Shown: one piece after another, positions 1 to 11,361 of the stretch
Position numbering within the stretch: position 1 is the stretch's first letter
Layout: every line of letters begins with the position of its first letter
Origin: Channallabes apus
Lineage: Eukaryota > Chordata > Actinopteri > Siluriformes > Clariidae
Reading direction: 5' to 3'
Length of the DNA: 64,000 nucleotides
Assembly (NCBI GenBank): GCA_030522415.1
Contig: CM060124.1
Location: 26,747,454 to 26,811,453, forward strand
Made by a program: the position numbers and the translations under genes
Notes under the pieces: generated by a model
Told to the model about the DNA's origin: nothing
The model's database searches: none
Seen by the model: only the letters and a program-made list of their open reading frames with translations

Positions 1-742
1 ATAAATCGTTCAGATGGAGGGAGAGAGGAAAGAAAGGGAGTGATTGGAATCATTTAAGAACAATAAATATAAAAAAAATAATGGCGAAATAGAAAAGAAG
101 AAGAAACAAATGTTAAAAATGAAGCAAGAAAAAAATAAAATGAAAAAAAATGGTGGAAGTGAGAGAACATGATGGAGGGAAGCAAAGAGAAATAAAGAAA
201 GAGGTGAAATGCAGTCAGCAGAAAAAAGAGATAAAGTGTACAGAAAAACAGAAATACATGTTAATATTTTTCCATTTGTTATACTGTATCTGAAACTGGA
301 TGTTGAACTTATTGAAGCACACAGTAAGTTAGTACACCCTTGACACGCTGATGACTTCCTGTCCAGTCTACACAGTGCTCATGATCAACATCAAAGCACA
401 AGATGGTCTACAAGCCCCGCCCACTCTGTGGCTTAGTCTATGTCATACAGTCACCTGTTGGTAAGACATCAAGGGTGTGTGTGTGTGTGTGTGTGTCCTC
501 CATACTGGCTGTCTCTGCAGTCGATTGTGTGCATGGACGCCGTGCCGCTCTCACACTTCAGTCGTTAAATCTCTGTTATTAATTTGCACTCGTAGGGAAC
601 CTATTACCCGGGCCGGAGTGAGACTATCGATCCAAGTGCACTCTGGATGAACGAGGGCGGCATGAAAGTGTTTGATCTTTTCATTTAGGCCCACTCCTGC
701 ACGATGGAGCCGCCTGCAGGTGTCTCGCTCTTTCATTACAGT

Positions 743-785
<43 letters not shown>

Positions 786-1382
786 GAGAGAGCAAGCAAA
801 GTGAGTGAGAGAGCGGAAGATTTAAGACTTGATTGTCAATTAGGGCTTTGAAAGAGGAAGTGAAAGAGCGAGTGCAGTTGAAAAAATAAAAAGGACGGAC
901 GGCTGCAAGGCTTCAGGCGCAAAATGGAAAAATGAAATAACAGCAAACGCAATTAACGTTGAGAGGTCAGAGAGACTCGGGAGATTTAATAACGGAGAAA
1001 AACACATTAGACTCAATAGCGACGTGTCTCCATCTTCAGAGATAAAAAATGTATATATGTAGAACAAACAGCGAACTTCATCAAATCTGCCCCAGGACAT
1101 GCACTACATCTGCTATTTTTTTATTACAATTATAACTCTAGTTCGCCTGAGGTTTTATCAGGTACGCTAACAGAAACGTATTTGTTATTACAGCATATTA
1201 TTTAGCATGTGGGTTTCCAGTAGTAATTCTGAATTATTGCCACCCTTTAGTAAAAATGATAAGAAAAGGTTATGAAAACGATCTTTCTACTTAAACTCAT
1301 ACATGTTAGTACGTGTGAAACATCGACCTTTTAAAGAAAGCAAAACTAAAAGTTTACTTGTATGTATTTTGTCATTAAAGTC
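1..1382. other. Intronic DNA, no gene seen
   Basis: Purine-rich start, a short GT run near 475-495, an AG run at 749-781 and otherwise unique-looking sequence. The open frames here are short and lack gene-like composition. Confidence 0.6.
749..781. repeat. (AG)n microsatellite
   Basis: Pure AG run; an 82-codon open frame on the minus strand here is just poly(SL) from CT repeats. Confidence 0.9.
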
Positions 1383-1394
1383 AAGTTGATTTAT

Positions 1395-1752
1395 CATTCA
1401 TTCATTCATTCATTTTCTATACCGCTTAATCCTGTGTTCAGGGTCGCGGGGGACCTGGAGCCTATCCCAGGAGACTTCGGGCACTAGGCGGGGTACACCC
1501 TGGACAGGGTGCCAATCCATCGCATGGCACACACACTCACACACCCAATCACACACTACGGGCAATTTACTGTAGGAACGCCAATTAGCCTAACCTGCAT
1601 GTCTTTGGACTGTGGGAGGAAACCGGAGTACCCGGAGGAAACCCACCAAGCACGGGGAGAACATGCAAACTCCATGCACACAGAGACGGGAATCGAACCC
1701 AGACCCTGGAGGTGCAAGGCGACAGTGCTAACCACTACACCACCTCGCCGCT
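1395..1752 (-). mobile_element. SINE A (tRNA-headed, ATTC tail), complete copy
   Basis: Reverse strand reads GGTGGTGTAGTGGTTAGCAC (pol III box A-like TGGTGTAGTGG) then GGGTTCGATTCC (box B-like), a conserved body with GGAGTTTGCATGTTCTCCCC, and an (ATGA)n tail. Perfect 12-bp target duplication AAGTTGATTTAT at 1383-1394 and 1753-1764. Confidence 0.92.
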
Positions 1753-1764
1753 AAGTTGATTTAT

Positions 1765-3778
1765 GATAAATCAATAAAAATCTACTTGAACAATGTTGAT
1801 GTTAAGATGCATTTATGAAGAACTGAATGCAGGGTGCCAATAATTCTCAGGTTTTTAAAATTATTTCTCCAAAAACGATGCTGGCAGTTAAACATATACA
1901 TTTTCTCAAAATAATTTTTCCCTTCTATGTTTAATTTCCGAGGGTGCCAATAATTCTGGATCTGCAGTTTCCTGACATTAGCTAGCCGGCTCCACCCAAT
2001 GTCCCACATCTTCGATTTCTATTGATTGAAAAACCCTTCAATAAACTCTATTTTGGTTTCTTTCCTGATCTTCAGACTCCGCCCCTTAATACATATTTTT
2101 GGGGATCCTTATTCTTATTATTCTTATTTCAGCCATTTCTTTTTCTTTTCAAGAGTGTATTAGTTCAGAGAAAATATAAACAGGGTCTATCTTGGGATCT
2201 AAGATCCCACCTACTTGTAAGACTCCTCCCATCTCGTCTAAAACACATCCTACATTTTATGTATACTCCTTGCATAAAGCCAAGCCACACCCACTTTTCC
2301 CAGAGTCTCAAGAACCTTTCTAACCTCCCTGTCTCCCCATTTTCACTGAAATATTTTAGAGGTGTTTAGAACTACGGGGTCGTCGGTTATCAGTGTTGGG
2401 GTTCTCTGACCACCCACCCCAACCCCTCCGTCCTATACTGTACACTAGATGGACTATTCGTGCTTAATTGCCCCTAGATGTGATTAAGTGTATAACTGGT
2501 GCTCTGTAATGCACCTGTGTCTGCTCCAGGGTGGATTCTTCTTCTACCCTGCACCCAGTGTTAATGGGATTGTCTCTGGATCCAAATAAAGAGATAACTG
2601 AAGATACATGAATTAATGTTTTTTTTTTCTTCTTTCCCAGAAGCTCTAAGCTCAGAGCTGTCTCGAAAAAGAAGACAAACAGAGCCTTTTTTTTTTTTTT
2701 TTGTAAATTCTGTGCGGCGAAGCGGAGCGAGCGAATCGCTGACATGCCGCAGGGGGAGAAACCAGGACAGGACAGGATTTATTCATTTTATTCTCAGAAT
2801 TTGAAACTCGTCAAAGGTTCAGCTTTCACCTCGAACTATTTGCGCTGGAAAGTTTCCTCCCGCTGAGATCTGATCCGCGTTGCAGAGCGAGTATGAGACT
2901 TTGCCTTGAAGTGCCGTTTGATATTAGTTCCACTGTGATATTAGTTCCAGTGCGCGTCTATATTTACTCACCTCGGGGTTAAGGTTTACACTTTTTCAGT
3001 TTTCCTTATCTTATATAAAGAAATTGAACTGAAGTAATTAGTATGATGGATGGAATCAGCATTCTTAGTCGGTGTGTTGGAACAAATCAGTGCTGTGGGT
3101 GGAGCAAGCAGTAACCAGTAAGTGGAGTGGGCGGGGCTTAGTAATTATTATTAAAAGTGGTGGGGGGTAATCAGAAGTAATCATTGGGTTGTGTGTAACG
3201 CTGCGTGGCTGGGAGTCAAATCAACGAGTTTACACGAGTCATTGTTATTGGGAGTGAAGAGGGACTGGTGGGTGTGGTGGGCGGAGTCAGAGGTAAGTAG
3301 TAGTTATGGCAACCGCTAGGTTTTAACGGGTAGAGGCGTGTGCGTCTCTGTAGCAGCTCTGAATTAATTAAATTAACGAAGCAATGAACAAAACGGTCTT
3401 ATTTAGTGCTTGGCCGTGTTCCATTCCAGTGTGCTCCCTACTCCCTACTCCCTGCGCAGGGAGTGTCGGTTAAGGAAACTTCCCATATCAAAATTCCATT
3501 GGAAACACCCTGCAACATCTCCAGCACAGAAGTCACTTCCTGTCACCCTGGTAACAGAAGCCCCTCGCAAACCTGTTGCTGCTGCTGTGGAAATTTCACA
3601 CATACCGAATTAATGATGAATATTTATTAACAAGTTATTAACAAAAACTGACCATTATAAAACATACACTACTGAAATGTGCACAACTCATTAATAAATT
3701 ATTTGATTAATTCACAACATTTAAGGAGAAATTATTAAAACTGTGCAACTTTTACAGATTACTACCCTACAGGTACTG
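1765..3778. other. Intronic DNA, no gene seen
   Basis: Unique-looking sequence with two TGCCAATAATTCT strings (about 1836 and 1946), poly(T) stretches near 2620 and 2690 and no recognisable element or exon. Confidence 0.6.
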
Positions 3779-3780
3779 TA

Positions 3781-5398
3781 CAGTGGTGTGAAAAACTATT
3801 TGCCCCCCTCCTGATTTCTTATTCTTTTGCATGTTTGTCACACAAAATGTTTCTGATCATCAAACACATTTAACTATTAGTCAAAGATAACAAAAGTAAA
3901 CACAAAATGCAGTTTTTAAATGAGGGGTTTTATTATTTAGGGAGAAAAAAAATTCAAACCTACATGGCCCTGTGTGAAAAAGTAATTGCCCCCTGAACCT
4001 AATAACTGGTTGGGCCACCCTTAGCAGCAATAACTGCAATCAAGCGTTTGCGATAACTTGCAACGAGTCTTTTACAGTGCTCTGGAGGAATTTTGGCCCA
4101 CTCATCTTTGCAGAATTGTTGTAATTCAGCTTTATTTGAGTGTTTTCTAGCATGAACCGCCTTTTTAAGGTCATGCCACAACATCTCAATAGGATTCAGG
4201 TCAGAACTTTGACTAGGCCACTCCAAAGTCTTCATTTTGTTTTTCTTCAGCCATTCAGAGGTGGATTTGCTGGTGTGTTTTGGGTCACTGTCCTGCTGCA
4301 GCACCCAAGATCGCTTCAGCTTGAGTTGACGAACAGATGGCCGGACATTCTCCTTCAGGATTTTTTGGTAGACAGTAGAATTCATGGTTCCATCTATCAC
4401 AGCAAGCCTTCCAGGTCCTGAAGCAGCAAAACAACCCCAGACCATCACACTACCACCACCATATTTTACTGTTGGTATGATGTTCTTTTTCTGAAATGCT
4501 GTGTTACTTTTACGCCAGATGTAACGGGACACGCACCTTCCAAAAAGTTCAACTTTTGTCTCGTCGGTCCACAAGGTATTTTCCCAAAAGTCTTGGCAAT
4601 CATTGAGATGTTTTTTAGCAAAATTGAGACGAGCCTTAATGTTCTTTTTGCTTAAAAGTGGTTTGCGCCTTGGAAATCTGCCATGCAGGCCGTTTTTGCC
4701 CAGTCTCTTTCTTATGGTGGAGTCGTGAACACTGACCTTAATTGAGGCAAGTGAGGCCTGCAGTTCTTTAGATGTTGTCCTGGGGTCTTTTGTGGCCTCT
4801 CGGATGAGTTGTCTCTGCGCTCTTGGGGTAATTTTGGTCGGCCGGCCACTCCTGGGAAGGTTCACCACTGTTCCATGTTTTTGCCATTTGTGGATAATGG
4901 CTCTCACTGTGGTTCGCTGGAGTCCCAAAGCTTTAGAAATGGCTTTATAACCTTTACCAGACTGATAGATCTCAATTACTTTTGTTCTCATTTGTTCCTG
5001 AATTTCTTTGGATCTTGGCATGATGTCTAGCTTTTGAGGTGCTTTTGGTCTACTTCTCTGTGTCAGGTAGCTCCTATTTAAGTGATTTCTTGATTGAAAC
5101 AGGTGTGGCAGTAATCAGGCCTGGGGGTGACTACAGAAATTGAACTCAGGTGTGATAAACCACAGTTAAGTTATTTTTTTAACAAGGGGGGCAATCACTT
5201 TTTCACACAGGGCCATGTAGATCTGGAGTTTTTTTTCTCCCTTAATAACGTAAACCTTCATTTAAAAACTGCATTTTGTGTTCAATTATGTTATCTTTGA
5301 CTAATAGTTAACGGTTTTTGATGAGCAGAAACATTTAAGTGTGACAAACATGCAAAAGAATAAGAAATCAGGAAGGGGGCAAATAGTTTTTCACACCA

Positions 5399-5401
<3 letters not shown>
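3781..5401 (-). mobile_element. Tc1-like DNA transposon, apparently complete
   Basis: The element begins CAGTGGTGTGAAAAACTATT and ends with the inverted form of the same string. It is flanked by TA at 3779-3780 and 5402-5403, the standard Tc1/mariner target duplication. The terminal inverted repeats are long, roughly 210-230 bp each (about 3781-3995 and 5175-5401), with internal copies of a motif around CATGGCCCTGTGTGAAAAAG, an IR/DR-like layout. The two repeats differ at scattered positions and small indels. It carries one transposase gene on the minus strand. A (TA)n run abuts the right end. Confidence 0.95.
3999..5021 (-). CDS. Tc1 transposase, full length (340 aa)
   Basis: DDE transposase that cuts and pastes its own element at TA sites; it acts in the nucleus. 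It starts MPRSKEIQEQMRTKVIEIYQ, the usual Tc1 start. Two helix-turn-helix units of the paired-like DNA-binding region occupy about residues 1-115, with the linker motif GRPTK near 59-63. The catalytic triad reads TDETK (D153), QQDSDPKH (D244) and NPIEMLW (E279), giving DD34E spacing. A glycine-rich GGGSVMVWGCF lies at about 188-198. The length of 340 aa is standard and there is no stop or frameshift, so the reading frame could still be functional. Whether it is transcribed or active cannot be seen. Confidence 0.95.
   Translation of the reverse strand: MPRSKEIQEQMRTKVIEIYQSGKGYKAISKALGLQRTTVRAIIHKWQKHGTVVNLPRSGRPTKITPRAQRQLIREATKDPRTTSKELQASLASIKVSVHDSTIRKRLGKNGLHGRFPRRKPLLSKKNIKARLNFAKKHLNDCQDFWENTLWTDETKVELFGRCVSRYIWRKSNTAFQKKNIIPTVKYGGGSVMVWGCFAASGPGRLAVIDGTMNSTVYQKILKENVRPSVRQLKLKRSWVLQQDSDPKHTSKSTSEWLKKNKMKTLEWPSQSSDLNPIEMLWHDLKKAVHARKHSNKAELQQFCKDEWAKIPPEHCKRLVASYRKRLIAVIAAKGGPTSY

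Positions 5402-5449
<48 letters not shown>
5402..5449. repeat. (TA)n at the right end of Tc1
   Basis: Pure alternating TA directly after the Tc1 end and its TA target site. Confidence 0.95.
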
Positions 5450-5454
<5 letters not shown>

Positions 5455-6829
5455 TCCCTTTTTTACTGTATATAAATGCCTTTTTCTTTCATGCTCCAGT
5501 AAGGAGGAGTGAGATGTGGCGAAGTGGCGAAGTGAAGACCCATTGTTCGCTTGATTTCTAAGTTCCCTTTGAATTGAGCAGTTACTCCATAATGGGATTT
5601 GCTCGGTAATAAATAAATGCTAACTAGTCAAATACAGAAACTCTGATGATGTCACAAAAAGCACTGACCAATCAGCAGCTTTGCTTCATTTCACACTTGA
5701 ATTGCTTTGCTAAGAAACTTCTCTTCTTAACGGATTTCTTCATCTTGGCCCTGGTCATGCTGTACTTTTCCTTTTTTTTTTTTTTTAAACCAATATTCCC
5801 ATTTTCCTCCATTCTGTCATTCTTTCTTTGTCTTCTTTTGTATTTTGTTCTGTCTTTTTCTCTTATTGTTCCTTTCCATCATGACTCCTTTCCAACTCAT
5901 TTAATCTCTTAAAGGCTTCAAGAACATTTGTGCTGCTTCAGTCGCTATGGTAAGGAATTGAAACCACTAGTTAAATCTGAAACAGACCAAACTCTAAATA
6001 CGTAAGGTGATGTAATTTTGACTATTTTGGAGACGTGTGAGGTAAAAGTGGCAATGCAAGAGTTAGCGGCGTATCCTGCAAGGCTTAGTGTTTAAAATGC
6101 CACAGTTGGGTGGTACAGTATAGCGAGTGTAACCACCGGCATGCAGCTTGAATGTTTCCTCTGAGTAAACATCCCATTTATATTTATTTCCCCAAAGCAA
6201 AAGCAACAGCTGTCACATAGCTAAAAAAGAGATCAGGGACATGTTACAAATGTGTAGCATTTATTGCCTCCTGCTCCACACTGGAACAATGCGTATGACA
6301 CAAAAGCAAGGATTATCACCTTAAACTCCTTTGTACTCACACGTACACAGGGATTAAGGGATGTGAATATTTAACGAGGAAATAGAGAGATGTTGAATGC
6401 TGGAAAGCAGGAAGTGAGCTTGAGACAGTGAGAGTGAAACAGAGAGAGTGAGACAGTGTGAGAGTGAGACACAGAGGGAGGATGAAAAAGAACGATGGAT
6501 GTGTGATAGTGTGAATGAAACACTTTATCTGTCTCTGCATCTCTGTCGGGGTTTGTACCTGTCAAATCCATCAAGGCCGTAGCACGCTCCATCACACCGC
6601 AGAGAGAGAGAAAGACAGAAGGAGAGAGACAGACGGCTCTCAGATAACAAGGAAGTGAGAGGTAGCAAAGACGTGGGAACGAGGGATGGAGAGATGTGTA
6701 GAGTCCTACAATCATAGAGGGGTGGGATGATGCGCTGTGATGTCTCAGATATATAACACCGAATAAACAAATTCAAGATGCAAATAAACACATAAAGAGG
6801 AAAAATGACATTCATTTATCTTCCTTCAT
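5450..6829. other. Intronic DNA, no gene seen
   Basis: T-rich stretches near 5770-5880 and GA-rich stretches near 6370-6690 give spurious open frames. Nothing else recognised. Confidence 0.55.
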
Positions 6830-7975
6830 ATTGATTTGCATGTATACAATAAAAATAAAAAAAGTAAGAAAAAATAAATGTGAAGACAATAAAGAGATAG
6901 GAATTAAATCAATACCTTCGAAATAATGCATTTTTTCAATTCAAAGTGAAAAAAAAATTATTTTATTTCAAAATAACAAGAAAAACACAGATGAAAGAAA
7001 AATAAACATCTAAGTAAATAAATACAAGTAAATAAATTAGTGAATGAAAGAACGAAAAGCAAAGTAATAAGTAAAAATAAAGAAACAAAAACATAGAAAG
7101 GAGAATGAGAGGGTTAGGGAGAAAATGGTATTAAAAAAAGAAAAAGTAAAGCATGAGGTGGAAAGAGTCAAATTTGTTCATTTGTCAAAGAAAGAAAAGA
7201 AAGAAAAAAAAGAAATGAAAGGAAGATCTAATGAAAAAATACATGTAAAAAAAATACAAAAGGAAATATATTCATATATTAAAAGCAGTTGTGCATGTGG
7301 TAAAAAAAAATTATACATGCACCACTGAAAGAATAAAAACAGTTGTATTTGAAGAAAAAAAAAAGATTAAATAAAGACAGAAAATAAAAATAATAAAATG
7401 GAGAAAAAAAACACAAAATAGGTATGCAGAGACAAAATACAGATGAAAAAAGGATAGAGGAAAAAAAGGTAGAGAGATAACAGAAAGAAAGAAAGAAAGA
7501 AAAGATGTAATCTGTTAACAAATAATACAATGGAAGAATAAAAATCTGAAAAACTCTAGGTGAGATGAAAGACAAAGTCCAATGCATAAAAAACATTATA
7601 CTTAAATACAGAAAAAAAATAAGAAAAACAAAATAGAGAATTAAAAAGAAAAAAAGAAAAATAATAGAGATAAGACAAAAACAATGCAAGAGACAAAATA
7701 GGTATGTACTGTATACATGGAAAAAGGAAGGATGAGAAGAAAGAAAGAAAGAAAGAAAGAAAGAGAAAAATGGGATGAGAAAAAAGGGATTTTTTTAATC
7801 GATATACGACCCTGAATACAGGATAAATAAGATAAGAATAAAATAAGAAAAATGGAAAAACAAAAGGATAAAGAAGTGAAAAAACAAATGATGAAGGGAC
7901 AACAAGCATTGTAGAAAGAAAGAAAGACAGAAAGGAGGAAAATCAGAAATATAATTAAGGAAAAACATAATGTGG
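6830..7975. repeat. 1.1-kb A/G-rich (purine) tract
   Basis: The plus strand is dominated by A and G with GAAA, AAAG and AAAAT words and very few C. Several long minus-strand open frames rich in F, S and L exist only because of this bias. Confidence 0.85.
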
Positions 7976-7991
7976 CAATGAAAGCGATAAA

Positions 7992-7993
<2 letters not shown>

Positions 7994-8024
<31 letters not shown>
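7994..8024. repeat. (TG)n microsatellite
   Basis: Pure TG run at the right margin of the purine-rich block. Confidence 0.9.
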
Positions 8025-8025
<1 letters not shown>

Positions 8026-8331
8026 AACTCGCTGAGAGATTCCCACTCAACTTTACACAGATGTGGTTATAGCTCGTGCTCCACCTGCTCCGTCCCCGGT
8101 TTCTGCGCTCGTGTTTGTGTGTATTTTTACCCGCTTCTTCACAAGGACAGGAAATATCAGGGAGCTCGCGGTGGGCTCACAGTCGCCTCGGGTTTCTGCT
8201 CCACATCAAAACCGCGCGATTAAAAAGAAATGAGTCACTAAAATCAATGCGGATCACTTACACTGCGGTGACAACAGGCTCGCTAACGGCAACGCGAGCT
8301 GAAAACTTAATTAGCCATGAAGACGAGCAGA

Positions 8332-8337
<6 letters not shown>

Positions 8338-8371
<34 letters not shown>
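8338..8371. repeat. (AG)n microsatellite
   Basis: Pure AG run. Confidence 0.9.
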
Positions 8372-8377
<6 letters not shown>

Positions 8378-9084
8378 TGACCTGTACATATGCCCAGTGT
8401 TTAATCATTAAATAAATGCTCAAGTTTCAAAATTTTATATCAATTTAATGTGAAAGCGCAAGCTACACCTTTACTGAACTTTTAGTTTGAAGGTAGCTTC
8501 TTCACTTCAGTGCTAGTTTGTGTAGTGTAGAGTTACATCCCAGTTTAGCAGGCTAGTTTATGCTATAGACTGTGCAACATGATGCTACTTAGTGTTTAAT
8601 TCAGTTTTACATAATGCTAGCTTGTGTTCGGGCTGTTTACTGTAAAGTCTGGTCTTTTAGCATAATTAGTATAATGCGAGTCTGTAAGGGTGTAATAATG
8701 TGCATCTTGCTCAATATCATATAACCCACTATCCTTCCTAAGAAAAAGAAATCTCTGGATACGTTCAATGTGAGCTAGTTAGCAATCCTGATTCATTTTT
8801 ATATCTTTCTAGCACTTTCTTTTAATTAATCATAATTAAACCCCATATGAAGCTACATTTTAGTTTTAAGCCACTTTAGTTAGGTTTAAAAATTCTTCTT
8901 CATCTTCAGTTTTTCACAAGCCAAGATACTTGCATATCAGTACATTAACAGTTTAGCATATAAGCTAAAGAAAAGCAGAAATAGTTATCAAAAGCCTCAA
9001 GAGTGTTTGCTGTAATACTAGTTTGTATTCTGTTTACTCTACAGGTAAATTATTTTAACATTATTTTCATTTTAGGATTGTTGA

Positions 9085-10310
9085 CATAAAGCTAGTTCAT
9101 GTTTTAGCATTTTTATATAAAGCTAGTTCATGTTTTAGCATGTTTACTGTTAGTTTATGTGTTAGCATTTTAATATAAAGCTAGTTCATGTTTTAGCATT
9201 TTTAATATAAAGCTAGTTCATGTTTTAGCATTTTTAATATATAGCTAGTTCATGTTTCAGCATGTTTACTGTTAGTTCATGTGTTAGCATTTTAATATAA
9301 AGCTAGTTCATATTTTAGCATTTTTAATATAAAGCTAGTTCATGTTTTAGCATGTTTACTGTTAGTTTATGTGTTAGCGCCTGCCATGCGGAAGACCCGG
9401 GTTCGATTCCAGCCAGTGCCCACACCCCAGCCACTGGATACAGTGCCGGTCCCAAGCCCGGATAAAATGGGAGGGTTGCGTCAGGAAGGGCATCCGGCGT
9501 AAAACCTGTGCCAAGTTGTAGTGCGGACTGGATATTCCGCTGTGGCGACCCCTTGCCGGGAGCAGCCGAAAGACCAACAACAACTGTGAGTTTATGTGTT
9601 AGCATTTTAATATAAAGCTAGTTCATGTTTCAGCATGTTTGCTGTTAGTTTATGTGTTAGCATTTTAATATAAAGCTAGTTCATGTTTTAGCATGTTTAC
9701 TGTTAGTTTATGTGTTAGCATTTTAATATAAAGCTAGTTCATGTTTTAGCATGTTTACTGTTAGTTTATGTGTTAGCATTTTAATATAATGCTAGTTCAT
9801 GTTTTAGCATGTTTATTGTTAGTTTATGTGTTAGCATTTTAATATAAAGCTGGTTTATGTTTTAGCATGTTTACTGTTAGTTTATGTGTTAGCATTTTAA
9901 TATAAAGCTGGTTTATGTTTTAGCATGTTTACTGTTAGTTTATGTGTTAGCATTTTAATATAAAGCTGGTTTATGTTTTAGCATGTTTACTGTTAGTTTA
10001 TGTGTTAGCATTTTAATATAAAGCTAGTTCATGTTTTAGCATTTATAATATAAAACTAGTTCATGTTTTAGCATTTTTAATATAATGCTAGTTCATGTTT
10101 TAGCATGTTTATTGTTAGTTTATGTGTTAGCATTTTAATATAAAGCTGGTTTATGTTTTAACATGTTTACTGTTAGTTCATGTGTTAGCATTTTAATATA
10201 AAGCTAGTGCATGTTTAACATGTTTACTGTTACTTTATGTGTTAGCATTGTAATATAATGCTAGTTCATGTTTTAGCATGTTTACTGTTAGATCATGTTT
10301 TAGCATATTT
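9085..10310 (+). repeat. 58-bp minisatellite
   Basis: Tandem units containing TTAGCATTTTAATATAAAGC, TAGTTCATGTTTTAGCATG and TTTACTGTTAGTTTATGTG. The period is about 58 bp and central copies are nearly identical. A shorter variant lacks the TTTACTGTTAG section. Flanks at about 8480-9085 and 10310-10560 carry the same words in degraded form. Confidence 0.9.
9379..9588 (+). mobile_element. SINE B (RTE-tailed) inside the 58-bp minisatellite
   Basis: Contains a box B-like GGGTTCGATTCC, the body AAAATGGGAGGGTTGCGTCA and GGAAGGGCATCCGGCG, and a 3' end CTGTGGCGACCCCTTGCCGG then AGCAGCCGAAAGACCAACAA. That 3' end matches the RTE element at 25010-25050. The 15-bp string AGTTTATGTGTTAGC occurs on both sides (9364-9378 and 9589-9603) and is also part of the array unit. 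The 5' head is short, with no clear box A. Confidence 0.88.
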
Positions 10311-11361
10311 GAGGTAAAGGTAATTTATGTTTACTGTAAACTAGTTCATGTTTTAGCATTTCTGATATAAAGCCAGTCCATATTTTAGTATGTTTACTAT
10401 AAAGCTAGCTGGTTTAAACCTGTTGTTAGTAACCTGAAGTGGTTTGTGTTTTAGCATGTTTCATATAAAACTAGTTTGTTTTTTTAAACTGTTTACTATA
10501 AAGGTAGTTCACATTTGACATATTTTATATAGTTTGCAGTTTAACTTTATTTACATTATCATGTAAAATCATTATTGATTTACCAAGAAAAAGGTCAGGG
10601 AATTGTGCTTAGTGTGCTGTGATGAATATCAAGAGCTAGAAACCCCAGGACATGCCCACAGCTTTTTTCCCCTCTTTCTCTTGTCAAAGCGAGGACAGGA
10701 TTTAGGTGACAGCTCTCGAGGTGATGTTGGGGATTTTTAAAGTTCATGCCTCCTTCGTAAGTACGAGTCCCGGTGTTAAATCTATCACAATATTTTCACA
10801 GTAAAATGTCTCCAGTAAGTCTTCTGTTTCTGGTGTTTGATATTTAAGACAATGTCCAGCTGCCTGATGTCTCCGCTGCTCTGCTGACCCCCGGCACTCT
10901 AAGGCACACTTCCAGTCTGGGCTCTCGTCTTAAATTTTTTAAGCACTCAATCTGCCAGTTCGGGATCTGTGACTTTATAGCAAAAGCTTTTCATTTTACT
11001 GAAATGGAAAGTCTTGACCCGGTCAACTCAAAATGTTCTTTACTTTTCAAAAAAAAAAAAAAAAAAAAACTTAAATAGCGAAGGTCACAGACTCACTCAA
11101 GAGATTTTCTCGGAGGACGTTGAGGATGGAGATGGCATGAAACTCTTTCAATTCATTAGAATTCCTCACTGATATTTTTCTTAACTCTTAACTACACACC
11201 TTGAGCACGTAAACTCACATTGTATCAGATCAGCGGCCATGTAAACTGTTCAACTGGAGTCTACTGTATAATCAGATTGACTATAATAATAATTGAACAT
11301 TTCCTGAATAATCTTACCGTCTGAAAAAAAATGCATGCAGTTCATTTTTTGGAACTTTATA

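Noticed and set aside
551..799. Open frame of about 80 codons on the minus strand
   Set aside because: Its N-terminal part is the translation of an AG/CT microsatellite, and the rest matches no family.
1509..1754. Short frames within SINE copies (for example the one containing DCGRKPEYPEETHQARGE)
   Set aside because: The same peptide recurs in every SINE A copy; it reflects the repeat, not a gene.
7279..8046. Several overlapping minus-strand frames rich in F, S, L and Y
   Set aside because: They arise from the purine-rich strand, where stop codons are rare on the opposite strand; hydrophobic look is compositional, not membrane protein.
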